From Leeuwenhoekiella palythoae (GTDB taxonomy: Bacteria > Bacteroidota > Bacteroidia > Flavobacteriales > Flavobacteriaceae): a stretch of DNA of 64,000 nt. The position numbers and the translations under genes are program-made. The notes under the pieces were generated by a model that saw only the letters and a list, made by a program, of their open reading frames with translations, did not search any database and had not been told where the DNA came from. The DNA is taken from assembly GCF_900130045.1 (NCBI RefSeq), contig NZ_FQXT01000002.1, forward strand, positions 124,001 to 188,000, read 5' to 3'. Shown piece after piece: positions 8,403 to 16,484 of this stretch; positions within the stretch are counted from its first letter, which is position 1; each line of letters begins with the position of its first letter.

Positions 8403-9152
8403 CTACATCCCGCGCTCTTTTTGAATGGTTTCATACGCGTCCTGCACATTTCTAAACTTTTCTTCTGCTCCGGCGCGATAGGCTTCATCCATATGCTGTA
8501 GTTTATCTGGATGGTATTTTTTTGCCATATCGCGATAAGCTTTCTTTACTTCTGCATCTGTTGCAGATTTATCAATCTCTAATATTTTATACGCACTATC
8601 AGAATTTTTAAAGAACATCGCTTTAAGTCCTTCAAACTCATTGCGGCTTAATCCTAAATACCCCGCAATACTTGAGATTTTATTCACCTCTGCGGTAGAA
8701 ACGTTTCCGTCTGCCTGAGCGATCCCAAATAAAAAGTGAACAATTTGTAATCGAACTTCTCTACGTGTACGCTGTACCAAATACGCACAAATACGCTGCG
8801 CATTTACCTCACGCTTTTTCACCACCTCATTAAAGGTTCTGAAAGTCGCATTGGCGCGCTCTTTACCATAAGCTTGCACAAAATACTGGCGCACATAATC
8901 CATCTCCCGCTGACTCACTTGCCCATCTGCTTTGATCACTATAGAGCAAAGCGAAAGTAAATTCAGCTCAAAATCTCCCGGAGTTACAGTCTGCTGCCCA
9001 CCACTAAACGGCGAGCGACTTCTGCCCGAAGCTTGACTGTCACTTTTATTGAAAAACAAATTATCTATGAGCATCCCAATCACATAGCCTGCAACCGCAC
9101 CTAGAAATCCTCGGTAAGCAAAGCCTATGATGGCTCCTATCCATCGTATCAT
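8403..9152 (-). CDS. TerB/DnaJ domain co-chaperone (DjlA-like)
   Basis: 249 residues. A glycine-rich hydrophobic N-terminal segment (IGAIIGFAYRGFLGAVAGYVIGMLI) could insert in the inner membrane. Residues ~55-165 form a TerB-like helical domain (LSLCSIVIKADGQVSQREMDYV and FGIAQADGNVSTAEVNKI, both with the D-G acidic turn). Residues ~183-249 form a J domain (YKILEIDKSATDAEVKKAYR) with the HPD motif in KKYHPDKLQ, which stimulates DnaK ATPase. The order membrane anchor-TerB-J domain is that of DjlA. The gene stands alone between long intergenic stretches. Confidence 0.88.
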   Translation of the reverse strand: MIRWIGAIIGFAYRGFLGAVAGYVIGMLIDNLFFNKSDSQASGRSRSPFSGGQQTVTPGDFELNLLSLCSIVIKADGQVSQREMDYVRQYFVQAYGKERANATFRTFNEVVKKREVNAQRICAYLVQRTRREVRLQIVHFLFGIAQADGNVSTAEVNKISSIAGYLGLSRNEFEGLKAMFFKNSDSAYKILEIDKSATDAEVKKAYRDMAKKYHPDKLQHMDEAYRAGAEEKFRNVQDAYETIQKERGM

Positions 9153-9225
9153 TTAATCTTTTTTATTCGGTTTTGGTTTATCTGCTTGTTGCAAACAACC
9201 CTCCTACTTTTTAATTACTAGCCAA

Positions 9226-9241
9226 CCCGATGATCATCGGG
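9226..9241. repeat. 16-bp perfect palindrome
   Basis: CCCGATGATCATCGGG is its own reverse complement. It stands in the 433-bp gap between two genes, away from any obvious promoter, and resembles short interspersed palindromes seen in Bacteroidota intergenic DNA. Copy number cannot be judged from one window. Confidence 0.45.
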
Positions 9242-9423
9242 ACAGAGTTTTATACCTTTTGGCAGTGTTTATAAACCCGTGCAAAAATAAAGCCTTTGCT
9301 ACAGGTAGGTCGCAAATATGACAAATTGTTACTCGCAGTGATAGGATTGTATGTCACGTATTTGGTCAAGATGCGCTATAGACTTTAAACGTATGCGCAA
9401 AGGATTGAGGCCTTGTGGAGCTC

Positions 9424-9485
9424 GTTTGCAATGAGCAACATTGCAAACAGCGACGGCCGAAAGCCTGAATTTGCCCCTAGGCAAA
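9424..9485 (+). other. Structured intergenic region with two hairpins
   Basis: The gap 9153-9585 holds no convincing gene. Inside it GTTTGCAATG/CATTGCAAAC (9424-9433 and 9439-9448) form a perfect 10-bp hairpin with a 5-base loop, and TTTGCC/GGCAAA (9470-9475 and 9480-9485) form a second 6-bp hairpin. Between them GGCC-GAAA-GCC could form a third. This could be a small RNA, a leader of the bacilliredoxin gene or remnant repeat DNA; the function is unknown. Confidence 0.35.
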
Positions 9486-9552
9486 GATGCGCCCAAATAA
9501 AAAAGCAGATGCTCAACGTAGGGTTTACAACTTATGCCCGACTATTATTTTA

Positions 9553-9560
9553 TATCTTTG
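9553..9560 (+). promoter_or_regulatory. -7 promoter box of the bacilliredoxin gene
   Basis: TATCTTTG fits the Bacteroidota -7 consensus TAnnTTTG and lies 25 bases before the ATG at 9586. No clear TTG -33 element is visible at the right distance; TTTACAA at 9523-9529 is the nearest candidate. Confidence 0.45.
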
Positions 9561-9585
9561 TAAACCAAAAATTAAAAAAGAACTT

Positions 9586-9999
9586 ATGTATCCAGCAGAA
9601 TTAGTAAAACCTATGCGTGAAGACCTTACTTCTGTAGGTTTCACAGAATTACATACAACAGACGATGTACAGGCAGCTATGAAAAAAGAAGGAACCACGC
9701 TTGTTGTGGTAAATTCAGTATGTGGTTGTGCAGCGGCAAATGCCAGACCGGGAGCGCGTATGGCTTTACAAAATGCAAAAACTCCAGATAATTTATACAC
9801 TGTTTTTGCCGGTGTTGATCGCGAAGCAACAGAGCTTGCACGTAATTTTATGGTGCCGTTTCCTCCTTCTTCACCTTCAATGGCATTATTTAAAGATGGT
9901 GAATTAGTACATATGTTAGAGCGTCATCATATTGAAGGGCGTCCTGCAGAACTTATTGCAGATAATCTTGTAGATGCTTTTAACGAGTATTGCCAGTAA
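9586..9999 (+). CDS. BrxA/BrxB family bacilliredoxin
   Basis: 137 residues, the usual family length. The start at ATG 9586 gives the family beginning MYPAELVKPMREDL; a longer frame exists upstream but covers the promoter. The redox motif C46-G-C48 in SVCGCAAANARPG replaces the thioredoxin CXXC. Related proteins remove bacillithiol or other low-molecular thiols from protein cysteines, acting in the cytoplasm. The later part contains the expected PFPPSSPS and LVHMLERHHIEGR segments. It is monocistronic, with its own promoter box and a terminator after the stop. Confidence 0.92.
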   Translation: MYPAELVKPMREDLTSVGFTELHTTDDVQAAMKKEGTTLVVVNSVCGCAAANARPGARMALQNAKTPDNLYTVFAGVDREATELARNFMVPFPPSSPSMALFKDGELVHMLERHHIEGRPAELIADNLVDAFNEYCQ

Positions 10000-10020
10000 C
10001 GCAAGCTTGCTAAAATATTG

Positions 10021-10047
10021 AAACCCTGCCTCTTTGGCGGGGTTTTC
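10021..10047 (+). terminator. Rho-independent terminator after bacilliredoxin gene
   Basis: AAACCCTGCC and GGCGGGGTTTT form a GC-rich stem (one T-G pair) with the loop TCTTT, followed by a T-rich tail. It is 21 bases after the stop codon. Confidence 0.75.
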
Positions 10048-10125
10048 TGTTTTATATAATTAATTTCTAATTATACTATATTTTGATTTATACACCTTAC
10101 TTTTGCGGCAATAAATCGAGTGATA

Positions 10126-11916
10126 ATGCCTGGTAAAAAACCTCTTTTACATCGCTTTCACGCCTGGCGCTACAAGCATATTTCTAAGACCACATTTATC
10201 TATTTTTTAAGTGTGATCACAGGGCTTCTTGCCGGTCTGGGAGCTGTTTTGATCAAGAACTTTACTCACGTAATTCAAAATCTTCTTGAAGGAAAGCTCG
10301 TTGAGAATTACAGGTATGGGTTTTACTTTTTGTTCCCGATTATAGGTCTTGCTCTTACGGTACTTATCGTAAAATTTATCATTAGAAATCCGCTGAGTCA
10401 CGGGGTTCCTATGACACTGCGCGCTATCGCAAAGCGAAAAGGTTTATTACGCAATTATCAGGTTTACGCTTCTTTAATTACCGCACCGATCACCGTAGGT
10501 TTTGGAGGATCTGTAGGGTTAGAGAGCCCCACAGTGGTTACCGGTGCAGGAATTAGTTCGTACCTCTCCCGCATCTTTCATATGGATCAAGCGCACCGCA
10601 ATTTACTGTTAGGCTGTGCGGCAGCGGGTGCTATGTCTTGTATTTTTAAGGCACCCATTGCAGCGATCATATTTGCGGTAGAAGTCTTTAGTCTAGACCT
10701 TACTTTGTTATCGCTGATGCCGTTACTTTTGGCATCACTTTCGGCGATCTTAACCTCTTATTTCTTTTTTGGTTCAGATACTATTTTACCTTTTGAGCTT
10801 AAGGACGCCTTTACTATAGCAGATTTTCCATACTATATGGTTCTGGGCGTAGTTGCAGGATTGACTTCGGTGTATTTTAGTAAAGCCTATTTTGCGACTC
10901 AAAAGTTCTACAGCAGGTGGACCTCAGCTACCACCAGACTCATCATTGCAGGCGCTTCGCTAGGTGTGCTTCTGTTTTTTATTCCTCCGTTGTATGGTGA
11001 AGGTTTTGACATTATCAACCAGCTGCTTGAGGGCAACACGATAAGTGCTCTGGGTGAAACTTTTTTTAGTGATTATCTTGAAAACATTTGGGTGGTAATC
11101 GCACTGCTTGCAGGCCTAGTGCTTTTTAAAGTGATCGCTTCTGCCATAACCTTTGCCGGTGGTGGAATAGGGGGTATTTTTGCTCCAGTTCTTTTTATGG
11201 GCAGCGTGATGGGCAATTGCATTGCCAAAGTCATCAACAACTTGGGCATTAACGGTGTTCATATTTCAGAAAGTAACTTTACACTTGTGGGAATGACCGG
11301 TTTACTTGCGGGAGTACTTCACGCACCACTTACTGCAATTTTCCTTATTGCAGAGATTACAGGCGGTTACGGGCTTTTTATTCCGCTGATGATCACTGCG
11401 GCCATCGCCTATGGAATTAATAAATACTTTTTGCCGCATTCGGTTTACGGGATGGAACTTGCCGTAAAAGGCGAACTCATCACACACGATAAAGATCAGG
11501 CGGTGCTTACCTTACTCAATGTTGATCAAATCATTGAGTCTAATTTTATTCGGGTTAAACCGAATATGACTTTAGGCGAAATGGTAAAATGTGCAGTTGC
11601 TAAATCTACCCGAAATTTATTTCCAGTGGTGAACGAAGAAGACGAACTCGTAGGCGTAATCACCCTTGATGATATCAGAGAAATTATGTTTGATGCGTCG
11701 CTGTATGACACGACAAAAGTGGGCAGCTTAATGCACGCCGCTCCTGAATATATTTACCTAGAATCTGATCCTGCAAAAGAAGTGATGCGCAAGTTTCAGG
11801 ACAGTGGCGCGTGGAATTTACCCGTGATCAAAGACGGAAAATACCACGGCTTCATTTCAAAATCAAAACTCCTTACCGCTTATAGACGTATGCTGGTGAG
11901 CTTTTCAAGAAAGTAA
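10126..11916 (+). CDS. CLC family chloride channel with C-terminal CBS pair
   Basis: 596 residues from ATG 10126; a GTG six bases earlier is an alternative. The membrane part spans residues ~25-430 with the CLC signatures SHGVP (selectivity filter), GGSVGLESP holding the gating Glu133, and GGIGGIFAPVLFMG. Residues ~450-590 are two CBS domains (VVNEEDELVGVITLDDI; VIKDGKYHGFISKSKL) that usually bind adenine nucleotides. At the position of the internal proton glutamate of the E. coli exchanger the sequence is E186-V187, as in channel-type CLCs with Val, so passive chloride flow is more likely than H+ exchange. It is followed at 3 bp by a beta-barrel gene. Confidence 0.9.
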   Translation: MPGKKPLLHRFHAWRYKHISKTTFIYFLSVITGLLAGLGAVLIKNFTHVIQNLLEGKLVENYRYGFYFLFPIIGLALTVLIVKFIIRNPLSHGVPMTLRAIAKRKGLLRNYQVYASLITAPITVGFGGSVGLESPTVVTGAGISSYLSRIFHMDQAHRNLLLGCAAAGAMSCIFKAPIAAIIFAVEVFSLDLTLLSLMPLLLASLSAILTSYFFFGSDTILPFELKDAFTIADFPYYMVLGVVAGLTSVYFSKAYFATQKFYSRWTSATTRLIIAGASLGVLLFFIPPLYGEGFDIINQLLEGNTISALGETFFSDYLENIWVVIALLAGLVLFKVIASAITFAGGGIGGIFAPVLFMGSVMGNCIAKVINNLGINGVHISESNFTLVGMTGLLAGVLHAPLTAIFLIAEITGGYGLFIPLMITAAIAYGINKYFLPHSVYGMELAVKGELITHDKDQAVLTLLNVDQIIESNFIRVKPNMTLGEMVKCAVAKSTRNLFPVVNEEDELVGVITLDDIREIMFDASLYDTTKVGSLMHAAPEYIYLESDPAKEVMRKFQDSGAWNLPVIKDGKYHGFISKSKLLTAYRRMLVSFSRK

Positions 11917-11919
11917 GCC

Positions 11920-12579
11920 ATGTTCAAACAAAAGTACGTTATCATTATATGCTGCGTTTTTTGTTTTTCGGCATACGCTCAAGATATCAGTCCGTCAGTT
12001 TTTGCCAAACTCAACGGCTTTAGAAACAAGAGTTTTAAAGAAAATGGATTTTATGATATTCAGCTAGGCTTTGTTTTATTCTCAGACTTTTGGATCGCTC
12101 CTAAACTGGCTTTTAAGCATAACATTGGGGCGCTAAACGATGCTTCGGTTTTTACGGAAACTACAGAAGAACAGCTACGCACCAATTACACAGGTAATCT
12201 TGTAAGCGTAGGAACTAAAATCAGGCTCTCAAAGCCTGAAGACGTTTGGCTCTTCTTTTGGCCCGAATATAGCTTTGGAAACTTTAAGTATACCAGTTCG
12301 TATTTTAAAACTGAAAATAACCCCGCACGATTGCAGCTGCAAGAATCAGTTAATTATAAGAACCAACAGGATTACTTTGATTTTGCGTTAGGTCTTGAAG
12401 GTTATCTTGACTTTGATCAGCGTTTTTTAATTTCGGCATACTTGGTTTATACGACTTTAGACTTACGTCAAGATTTTGATCAACTTTCATTTACGCAAAC
12501 CGGGCGACGCCCCATTCCTGAAAAGAACAGCAGCTTAGGAATAGGTGTAAGTCTTGAATATCATTTCAGTAAAAAATAA
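11920..12579 (+). CDS. Predicted outer-membrane beta-barrel protein
   Basis: 219 residues with the signal peptide MFKQKYVIIICCVFCFSAYAQ. The mature chain alternates polar and aromatic residues, with many Y/F/W strands (FYDIQLGFVLFSDFWIAPKLAF, VWLFFWPEYSFGNFKY) and ends in SLEYHF plus a short basic tail, near the aromatic C-terminus expected of a barrel. I do not recognise a named family. It starts 3 bp after the CLC gene, so they are surely co-transcribed, but a functional link is only inferred. Confidence 0.7.
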   Translation: MFKQKYVIIICCVFCFSAYAQDISPSVFAKLNGFRNKSFKENGFYDIQLGFVLFSDFWIAPKLAFKHNIGALNDASVFTETTEEQLRTNYTGNLVSVGTKIRLSKPEDVWLFFWPEYSFGNFKYTSSYFKTENNPARLQLQESVNYKNQQDYFDFALGLEGYLDFDQRFLISAYLVYTTLDLRQDFDQLSFTQTGRRPIPEKNSSLGIGVSLEYHFSKK

Positions 12580-12595
12580 ATTATCCCTAAGTACT

Positions 12596-12868
12596 ATGCG
12601 CAACGCGATTATCATACTTTTTTGCATTCTTTGTTTAACCTTAGGTTACGGCTTTTATCTCAGATATTTTACTGAAGACACCTTAACGGGTGATCGGTTT
12701 TTAGGCCTAACTATTTTGGCCGTTGCCTTTATTTTGATGCCGATGTTTTTATATCACCGTTGGAAAGACCGCAACGTGAAAGATTATATGCTTGATGAAG
12801 ATAACATAAGGAAGATGAGAGACTTCAATGAAAGTAAAGAATCGCGCAAAAATTCTGAAAATCAATAA
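12596..12868 (+). CDS. Small two-helix membrane protein
   Basis: 90 residues from ATG 12596, which avoids overlap with the upstream gene. Two hydrophobic helices (IIILFCILCLTLGYGFYL and FLGLTILAVAFILMPMFLY) are followed by a charged tail of about 35 residues (HRWKDRNVKDYMLDEDNI). The family is unknown to me, though small proteins of this build are common in Flavobacteriaceae. It is the third gene of the CLC operon. Confidence 0.65.
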   Translation: MRNAIIILFCILCLTLGYGFYLRYFTEDTLTGDRFLGLTILAVAFILMPMFLYHRWKDRNVKDYMLDEDNIRKMRDFNESKESRKNSENQ

Positions 12869-12920
12869 CTTTTGTAAAAATAAATTTACCTTAAGTTAAC
12901 TTTTGTGTTGTTTAAACACG

Positions 12921-12928
12921 TAGCTTTG
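12921..12928 (+). promoter_or_regulatory. -7 promoter box of the cold-shock gene
   Basis: TAGCTTTG matches TAnnTTTG and lies 30 bases before the start codon. A TTTG at 12902-12905 is upstream but 15 bases away, shorter than the usual spacer. The AT-rich leader that follows would be a typical cold-shock 5' untranslated region. Confidence 0.4.
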
Positions 12929-12958
12929 TATCAATATTAATTTTTTTACAACTTTATA

Positions 12959-13150
12959 ATGAAAGGTACAGTTAAATTTTTCAATGAATCAAAAGGTTAC
13001 GGATTCATTACTAACGATGACACAGGCAAGGACATCTTTGTACACGCAACCGGTCTTAACGGTGAAGTGTTAGAAGAAGGTGACCAAGTTGAGTACATCG
13101 AAGAAGAAGGAAGAAAAGGTATGGTAGCTGCGCAAGTACGCGTACTATAA
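12959..13150 (+). CDS. cspA: Cold-shock domain protein
   Basis: 63 residues, the size of a single cold-shock OB fold. The RNP1 motif KGYGFITND and RNP2 motif DIFVHAT are intact, and the N-terminus MKGTVKFFNESKG is the family hallmark. The protein binds single-stranded RNA and DNA and keeps transcripts unfolded in the cold or during growth changes. The gene has its own promoter box and a strong terminator. The symbol is by family; several paralogues usually exist in one genome. Confidence 0.95.
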   Translation: MKGTVKFFNESKGYGFITNDDTGKDIFVHATGLNGEVLEEGDQVEYIEEEGRKGMVAAQVRVL

Positions 13151-13182
13151 GCCAAGATATATATAAGTATATTTAAGATTCC

Positions 13183-13215
13183 AATACCCGCTGCATTGCA
13201 GCGGGTATTTTTTTG
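13183..13215 (+). terminator. Terminator after the cold-shock gene
   Basis: AATACCCGCTGCA and TGCAGCGGGTATT form a 13-base dyad with nearly no spacer (effective stem about 11 bp), followed by seven T. It lies 33 bases after the stop. Confidence 0.85.
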
Positions 13216-13238
13216 CCCTAACCTCATCAGCTTTTTTG

Positions 13239-13246
13239 TACTTTTA
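13239..13246 (+). promoter_or_regulatory. -7-like box immediately before the amidase start
   Basis: TACTTTTA differs from TAnnTTTG at the last base and ends only four bases before ATG 13251. With the usual spacing the transcript would begin at or next to the start codon, so the mRNA would be leaderless. TTTTTG at 13210-13215 is a possible -33 element. Confidence 0.35.
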
Positions 13247-13250
13247 AGTT

Positions 13251-14018
13251 ATGCAAGACACCTTAAAAATAGCAGCAATTCAAGCGGATCTCGCTTGGGA
13301 GGACCCGGAAACTAATCGTGCGTATTTTGATCAAAAAATAAGCGAGATAGATGGTGTAGACCTCATTGTTCTACCCGAAATGTTTGCAACAGGTTTTAGT
13401 ATGAATCCTGAAGGCATTGCTGATACCGGCGCTATGGTTGCGTGGATGAAAGCTACTGCAAAAGCTAAACAAGCCGCTCTTGCCGGAAGCTTGATGATTC
13501 AAGAACACGACAACTATTACAACCGCTTCTATTTTATTACTCCTGACGGCACCAGCACTACATATGATAAACGCCACACCTTTACCCTTGCGGGTGAACA
13601 CAAGGTTTACAAACGCGGCGAAAAACCAGTAATCGCTACCTATAAAGGCTTTAAATTTTTATTGCAGGTGTGTTATGACTTACGTTTTCCTGTTTTTGCG
13701 CGCAATACATCTAATTATGATGTGATGCTCTATGTAGCCAATTGGCCTAAAAAACGAGTTTTTGCGTGGGATACTTTGCTTAAAGCACGGGCAATAGAAA
13801 ATATGAGTTACTGTATAGGCGTAAATCGTGTAGGCGTTGATGGCGGCAATTATGAATACAACGGCTATAGCGGAATATACGACAGTCTGGGCGCTACTTT
13901 AGCTTTCGCGGAAGCGGAAGAAAAAACTATTTATGCAACCTTAAGCAAAGCCCATTTAGAAGAAACCCGCAATCAACTGAATTTTCTCGCCGATCAGGAT
14001 GCATTCATATTGAAATAG
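13251..14018 (+). CDS. Nitrilase superfamily amidohydrolase (omega-amidase/YafV-like)
   Basis: 255 residues. The catalytic triad is visible: Glu in VLPEMFATGFS, Lys in YDKRHTF, and Cys in LQVCYDLRFPVF. This pattern, including LRFPVFARN and VANWP, is the YafV/Nit2-like branch, whose members hydrolyse alpha-ketoglutaramate or alpha-keto-succinamate produced by transamination or methionine salvage. The enzyme is cytoplasmic. The gene is single, between the cspA terminator and a convergent lipoprotein gene. Confidence 0.88.
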   Translation: MQDTLKIAAIQADLAWEDPETNRAYFDQKISEIDGVDLIVLPEMFATGFSMNPEGIADTGAMVAWMKATAKAKQAALAGSLMIQEHDNYYNRFYFITPDGTSTTYDKRHTFTLAGEHKVYKRGEKPVIATYKGFKFLLQVCYDLRFPVFARNTSNYDVMLYVANWPKKRVFAWDTLLKARAIENMSYCIGVNRVGVDGGNYEYNGYSGIYDSLGATLAFAEAEEKTIYATLSKAHLEETRNQLNFLADQDAFILK

Positions 14019-14042
14019 CAAAATTTTAATGTGACGTGCAGC

Positions 14043-15662
14043 TTATTCCTGAGTTAGAATAAAAGTATTTTTAGGATACCAGCCCGAGCGTAAATCCAGC
14101 AAATCTGGATAGTATAAGACTTCTTCCGGTTGCTTTTGCTCCAAATAATTTCCGGTATCGTATTTACCATTCTCGTTAAGATCTACGATCACACGTGCAT
14201 AGTATTTTCCGGGTTCAATGCGGTTAAACTGAAATACTGTGGTGCCCGGTACTCCAATTATTTCACGTTTTACATCACCTTTTTCAGTAACTAATTGCAC
14301 AATGTGTTGTACGTCTGCGGCGCCTTGCAACGTTAAATCATACTCACCATAATCGCCGTAGGCTTTTGTTGAAGCACTAAAATTGAGCGTATCGTTCTTA
14401 GATTCGTAGAAATCTGTAAGCGCTTCCGGAAGCATTTGAATGCTGTACGATTCATTTTCTTCCGTTTCAAATTTGAGCGACATCTGCAATTTCTCGGGGA
14501 ATAATTTCACCTGAAACGCTTCAACCAGTGTTGAGTCCTTTCGGCTGATTCTGATTTTTGAAGTGTCAACCGCCACTACAGGGATGGTTGTGTTGAACAG
14601 ATAAGGCTCTTCTAAGATCAAGCTGCTGGACACCGATTGAATCTGAAGCGAATCTGGCTTTAAACCGCGCTTTCTGATGTACATCGTATCTAGCAACTGC
14701 TTGTTTCCGTAGGTTTCAAAAATCAACGAATCTGTTTCCACCTGAGGCTTGTACCAGTATTGTAACGAATCTTGACCTTTTTTAAGCGTTACCAGACGTT
14801 CAAAACCTTCGGGTTTAGCACTGATTAATTTTATGTCTATACTATCTGGATTTCCGGTAAACGGAAACGCAATGCGCTGTGCTGATGCTTGTTTTGGTCT
14901 TCCGGTTTCACTTTTTAATTGCTCGTTAAACAAGCGCAAAACATATACGCTATCTGTAGGCACCTCAATAAAACCATCATAAAAAGCGATTTTATCTTTA
15001 TCTGGCTGAAAGGTATAGTTGTTTGCATCGTCCTTCATCGCTACCAACTTATAACGCCCCTCTTTCACATTGGTAAGTTCAAAAACCACAGTGCTGTCTA
15101 AAGTGTTAGTAATGTAGCGCGGCACATCTTTATAAACGATAGAATCAGAATACGTCGAGTCGGCCTCATAAAGCATCACGGTCACATACTCATCTGGTTT
15201 TTGCAAGAGCGCATCTCTGATAACCCCGGTTACATTAAGAGAATCTATATAATCCCCGGTAGAAAAAACATATTTAAAAAACGGAAACGCATTACCTTCA
15301 TTATTGTCTGTAACACTTTCTCCAAAATTAAATTGATAGGTAGTATTTGGCGTAAGCGTATCTGTGATCTGAATATCAATATACCGCGATGCGCTCCCCT
15401 GCGGACTCACCTGCGCTTTAGGATCCATCGGAGGAGAAACGATAAGGTTTTTACTTATATCCTTAAGTTTGATATACTCGTCAAAATAGATTCTGATCTC
15501 TTTTCGGTCAAAATTTGTGGTGTAATTGGGAGGATCGGCACGCACCAAAACCGGTGGTGTTTCATCTTTGGGCCCTCCTGTAGGAGTACCACGCTTAGCA
15601 CATTGTACTACAAAAAGCAGTAAAATAGAAACAGAAACGAGCTGTAAAACCTTTTTTGACAT
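14043..15662 (-). CDS. Lipoprotein with N-terminal bacterial Ig-like (Big_5) domain
   Basis: 539 residues. The N-terminus MSKKVLQLVSVSILLLFVVQC ends in a lipobox cysteine (Cys21). Immediately after comes GTPTGGPKDETPPVLVRADP and an SbsA-like Ig domain (IRIYFDEYIKLKDI... NTTYQFNFGESVTDNNEGN), then beta-rich segments and a C-terminal region with DLNENGKYDTGNYL. This protein is widespread and conserved in Bacteroidota, though its role is not known to me. It should be anchored in the outer membrane. It lies downstream of comF on the same strand, 91 bp apart. Confidence 0.82.
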   Translation of the reverse strand: MSKKVLQLVSVSILLLFVVQCAKRGTPTGGPKDETPPVLVRADPPNYTTNFDRKEIRIYFDEYIKLKDISKNLIVSPPMDPKAQVSPQGSASRYIDIQITDTLTPNTTYQFNFGESVTDNNEGNAFPFFKYVFSTGDYIDSLNVTGVIRDALLQKPDEYVTVMLYEADSTYSDSIVYKDVPRYITNTLDSTVVFELTNVKEGRYKLVAMKDDANNYTFQPDKDKIAFYDGFIEVPTDSVYVLRLFNEQLKSETGRPKQASAQRIAFPFTGNPDSIDIKLISAKPEGFERLVTLKKGQDSLQYWYKPQVETDSLIFETYGNKQLLDTMYIRKRGLKPDSLQIQSVSSSLILEEPYLFNTTIPVVAVDTSKIRISRKDSTLVEAFQVKLFPEKLQMSLKFETEENESYSIQMLPEALTDFYESKNDTLNFSASTKAYGDYGEYDLTLQGAADVQHIVQLVTEKGDVKREIIGVPGTTVFQFNRIEPGKYYARVIVDLNENGKYDTGNYLEQKQPEEVLYYPDLLDLRSGWYPKNTFILTQE

Positions 15663-15753
15663 AACAGCGCAAAGTAACGATTATTTTTAAAGATGAGACA
15701 GCAGTGCTTTTTGATAATCATCAGAAAAGAAGCTGCGTTCTAAAACGAAGAAA

Positions 15754-16431
15754 TCACTGCGCTATTGCCATAACGGCAACGCTCAATTTAATGTCTGGTA
15801 TTTGCTGCAATGCGAGCGCACAACCTTCGATGGTTCCTCCTGTCGTGATCAGATCATCTACCAGCAAAATATGCTTCCCTTGAAGGCTTGCGGTTTCGGT
15901 AACTGCAAAAGAGTCTAAAACTTCGGTTCCTCTAAAAACACGGTTTAAGAATACCTGTGTACGCGTTGCTTTTGTTCGGTATAAAATAGCATCAAGATAC
16001 GGCTTATTTAAGCAGTGCGCAATCGCTTTGCCAAATCCCGCCACCTGATTATAGCCGCGTTCTCGTAATCGAGATTTATGTAAAGGTACCGGGATGATGC
16101 AGTCTATCGCAGTAAATGCAGGAGCTTCAGCAAGCTGACTCCCCAACCAGTTTCCCATAAATGGGCTAAGTTGTTCTTGCCTGCGATATTTTAAATTGTG
16201 TATAAGTTGCTGAACCCGTGTTTTCTTATCAAAATAGAACAAAGCCGCCTCAAGGTGAATAGTTGTTCTACCGTATAATAATTTTTGTATAGGGTTGAGC
16301 GTTGTAGTATGCAAATGAGTCACAGGCAGGGTGTGCCTGCACGAAGTACAAACAAACGCTTCTCCCTCGCTCAACAGTTCGTCACAGGCGCTGCATTGAT
16401 CAGGAAAGAAGAGTTTCAGCAAAGACTTCAT
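15754..16431 (-). CDS. comF: ComF family amidophosphoribosyltransferase-like protein
   Basis: 225 residues, typical of the family. The N-terminus has a four-cysteine zinc-ribbon (CSACDELLSEGEAFVCTSC); the C-terminal half is a phosphoribosyltransferase fold with the PRPP loop HILLVDDLITTGGT. DCIIPVPLHKSRLRERGYNQ is the ComF signature. In naturally competent bacteria the protein helps DNA uptake at the inner membrane; in others its role is unclear. No other competence genes are in the window. It is divergent from the coiled-coil gene at 16485. Confidence 0.92.
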   Translation of the reverse strand: MKSLLKLFFPDQCSACDELLSEGEAFVCTSCRHTLPVTHLHTTTLNPIQKLLYGRTTIHLEAALFYFDKKTRVQQLIHNLKYRRQEQLSPFMGNWLGSQLAEAPAFTAIDCIIPVPLHKSRLRERGYNQVAGFGKAIAHCLNKPYLDAILYRTKATRTQVFLNRVFRGTEVLDSFAVTETASLQGKHILLVDDLITTGGTIEGCALALQQIPDIKLSVAVMAIAQ

Positions 16432-16484
16432 CTCATTTTGATTAATTATTATAACTTTCGCACTAAGATATCAAAATAGGCTGC

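Noticed and set aside
9487-9585. N-terminal extension of the bacilliredoxin
   Set aside because: The added residues are not family-like and would cover the -7 box TATCTTTG; the ATG at 9586 gives the standard start.
9413-9604. Small plus-strand frame before the bacilliredoxin gene
   Set aside because: It runs through the hairpins and the promoter box, and its translation has no family-like segments.
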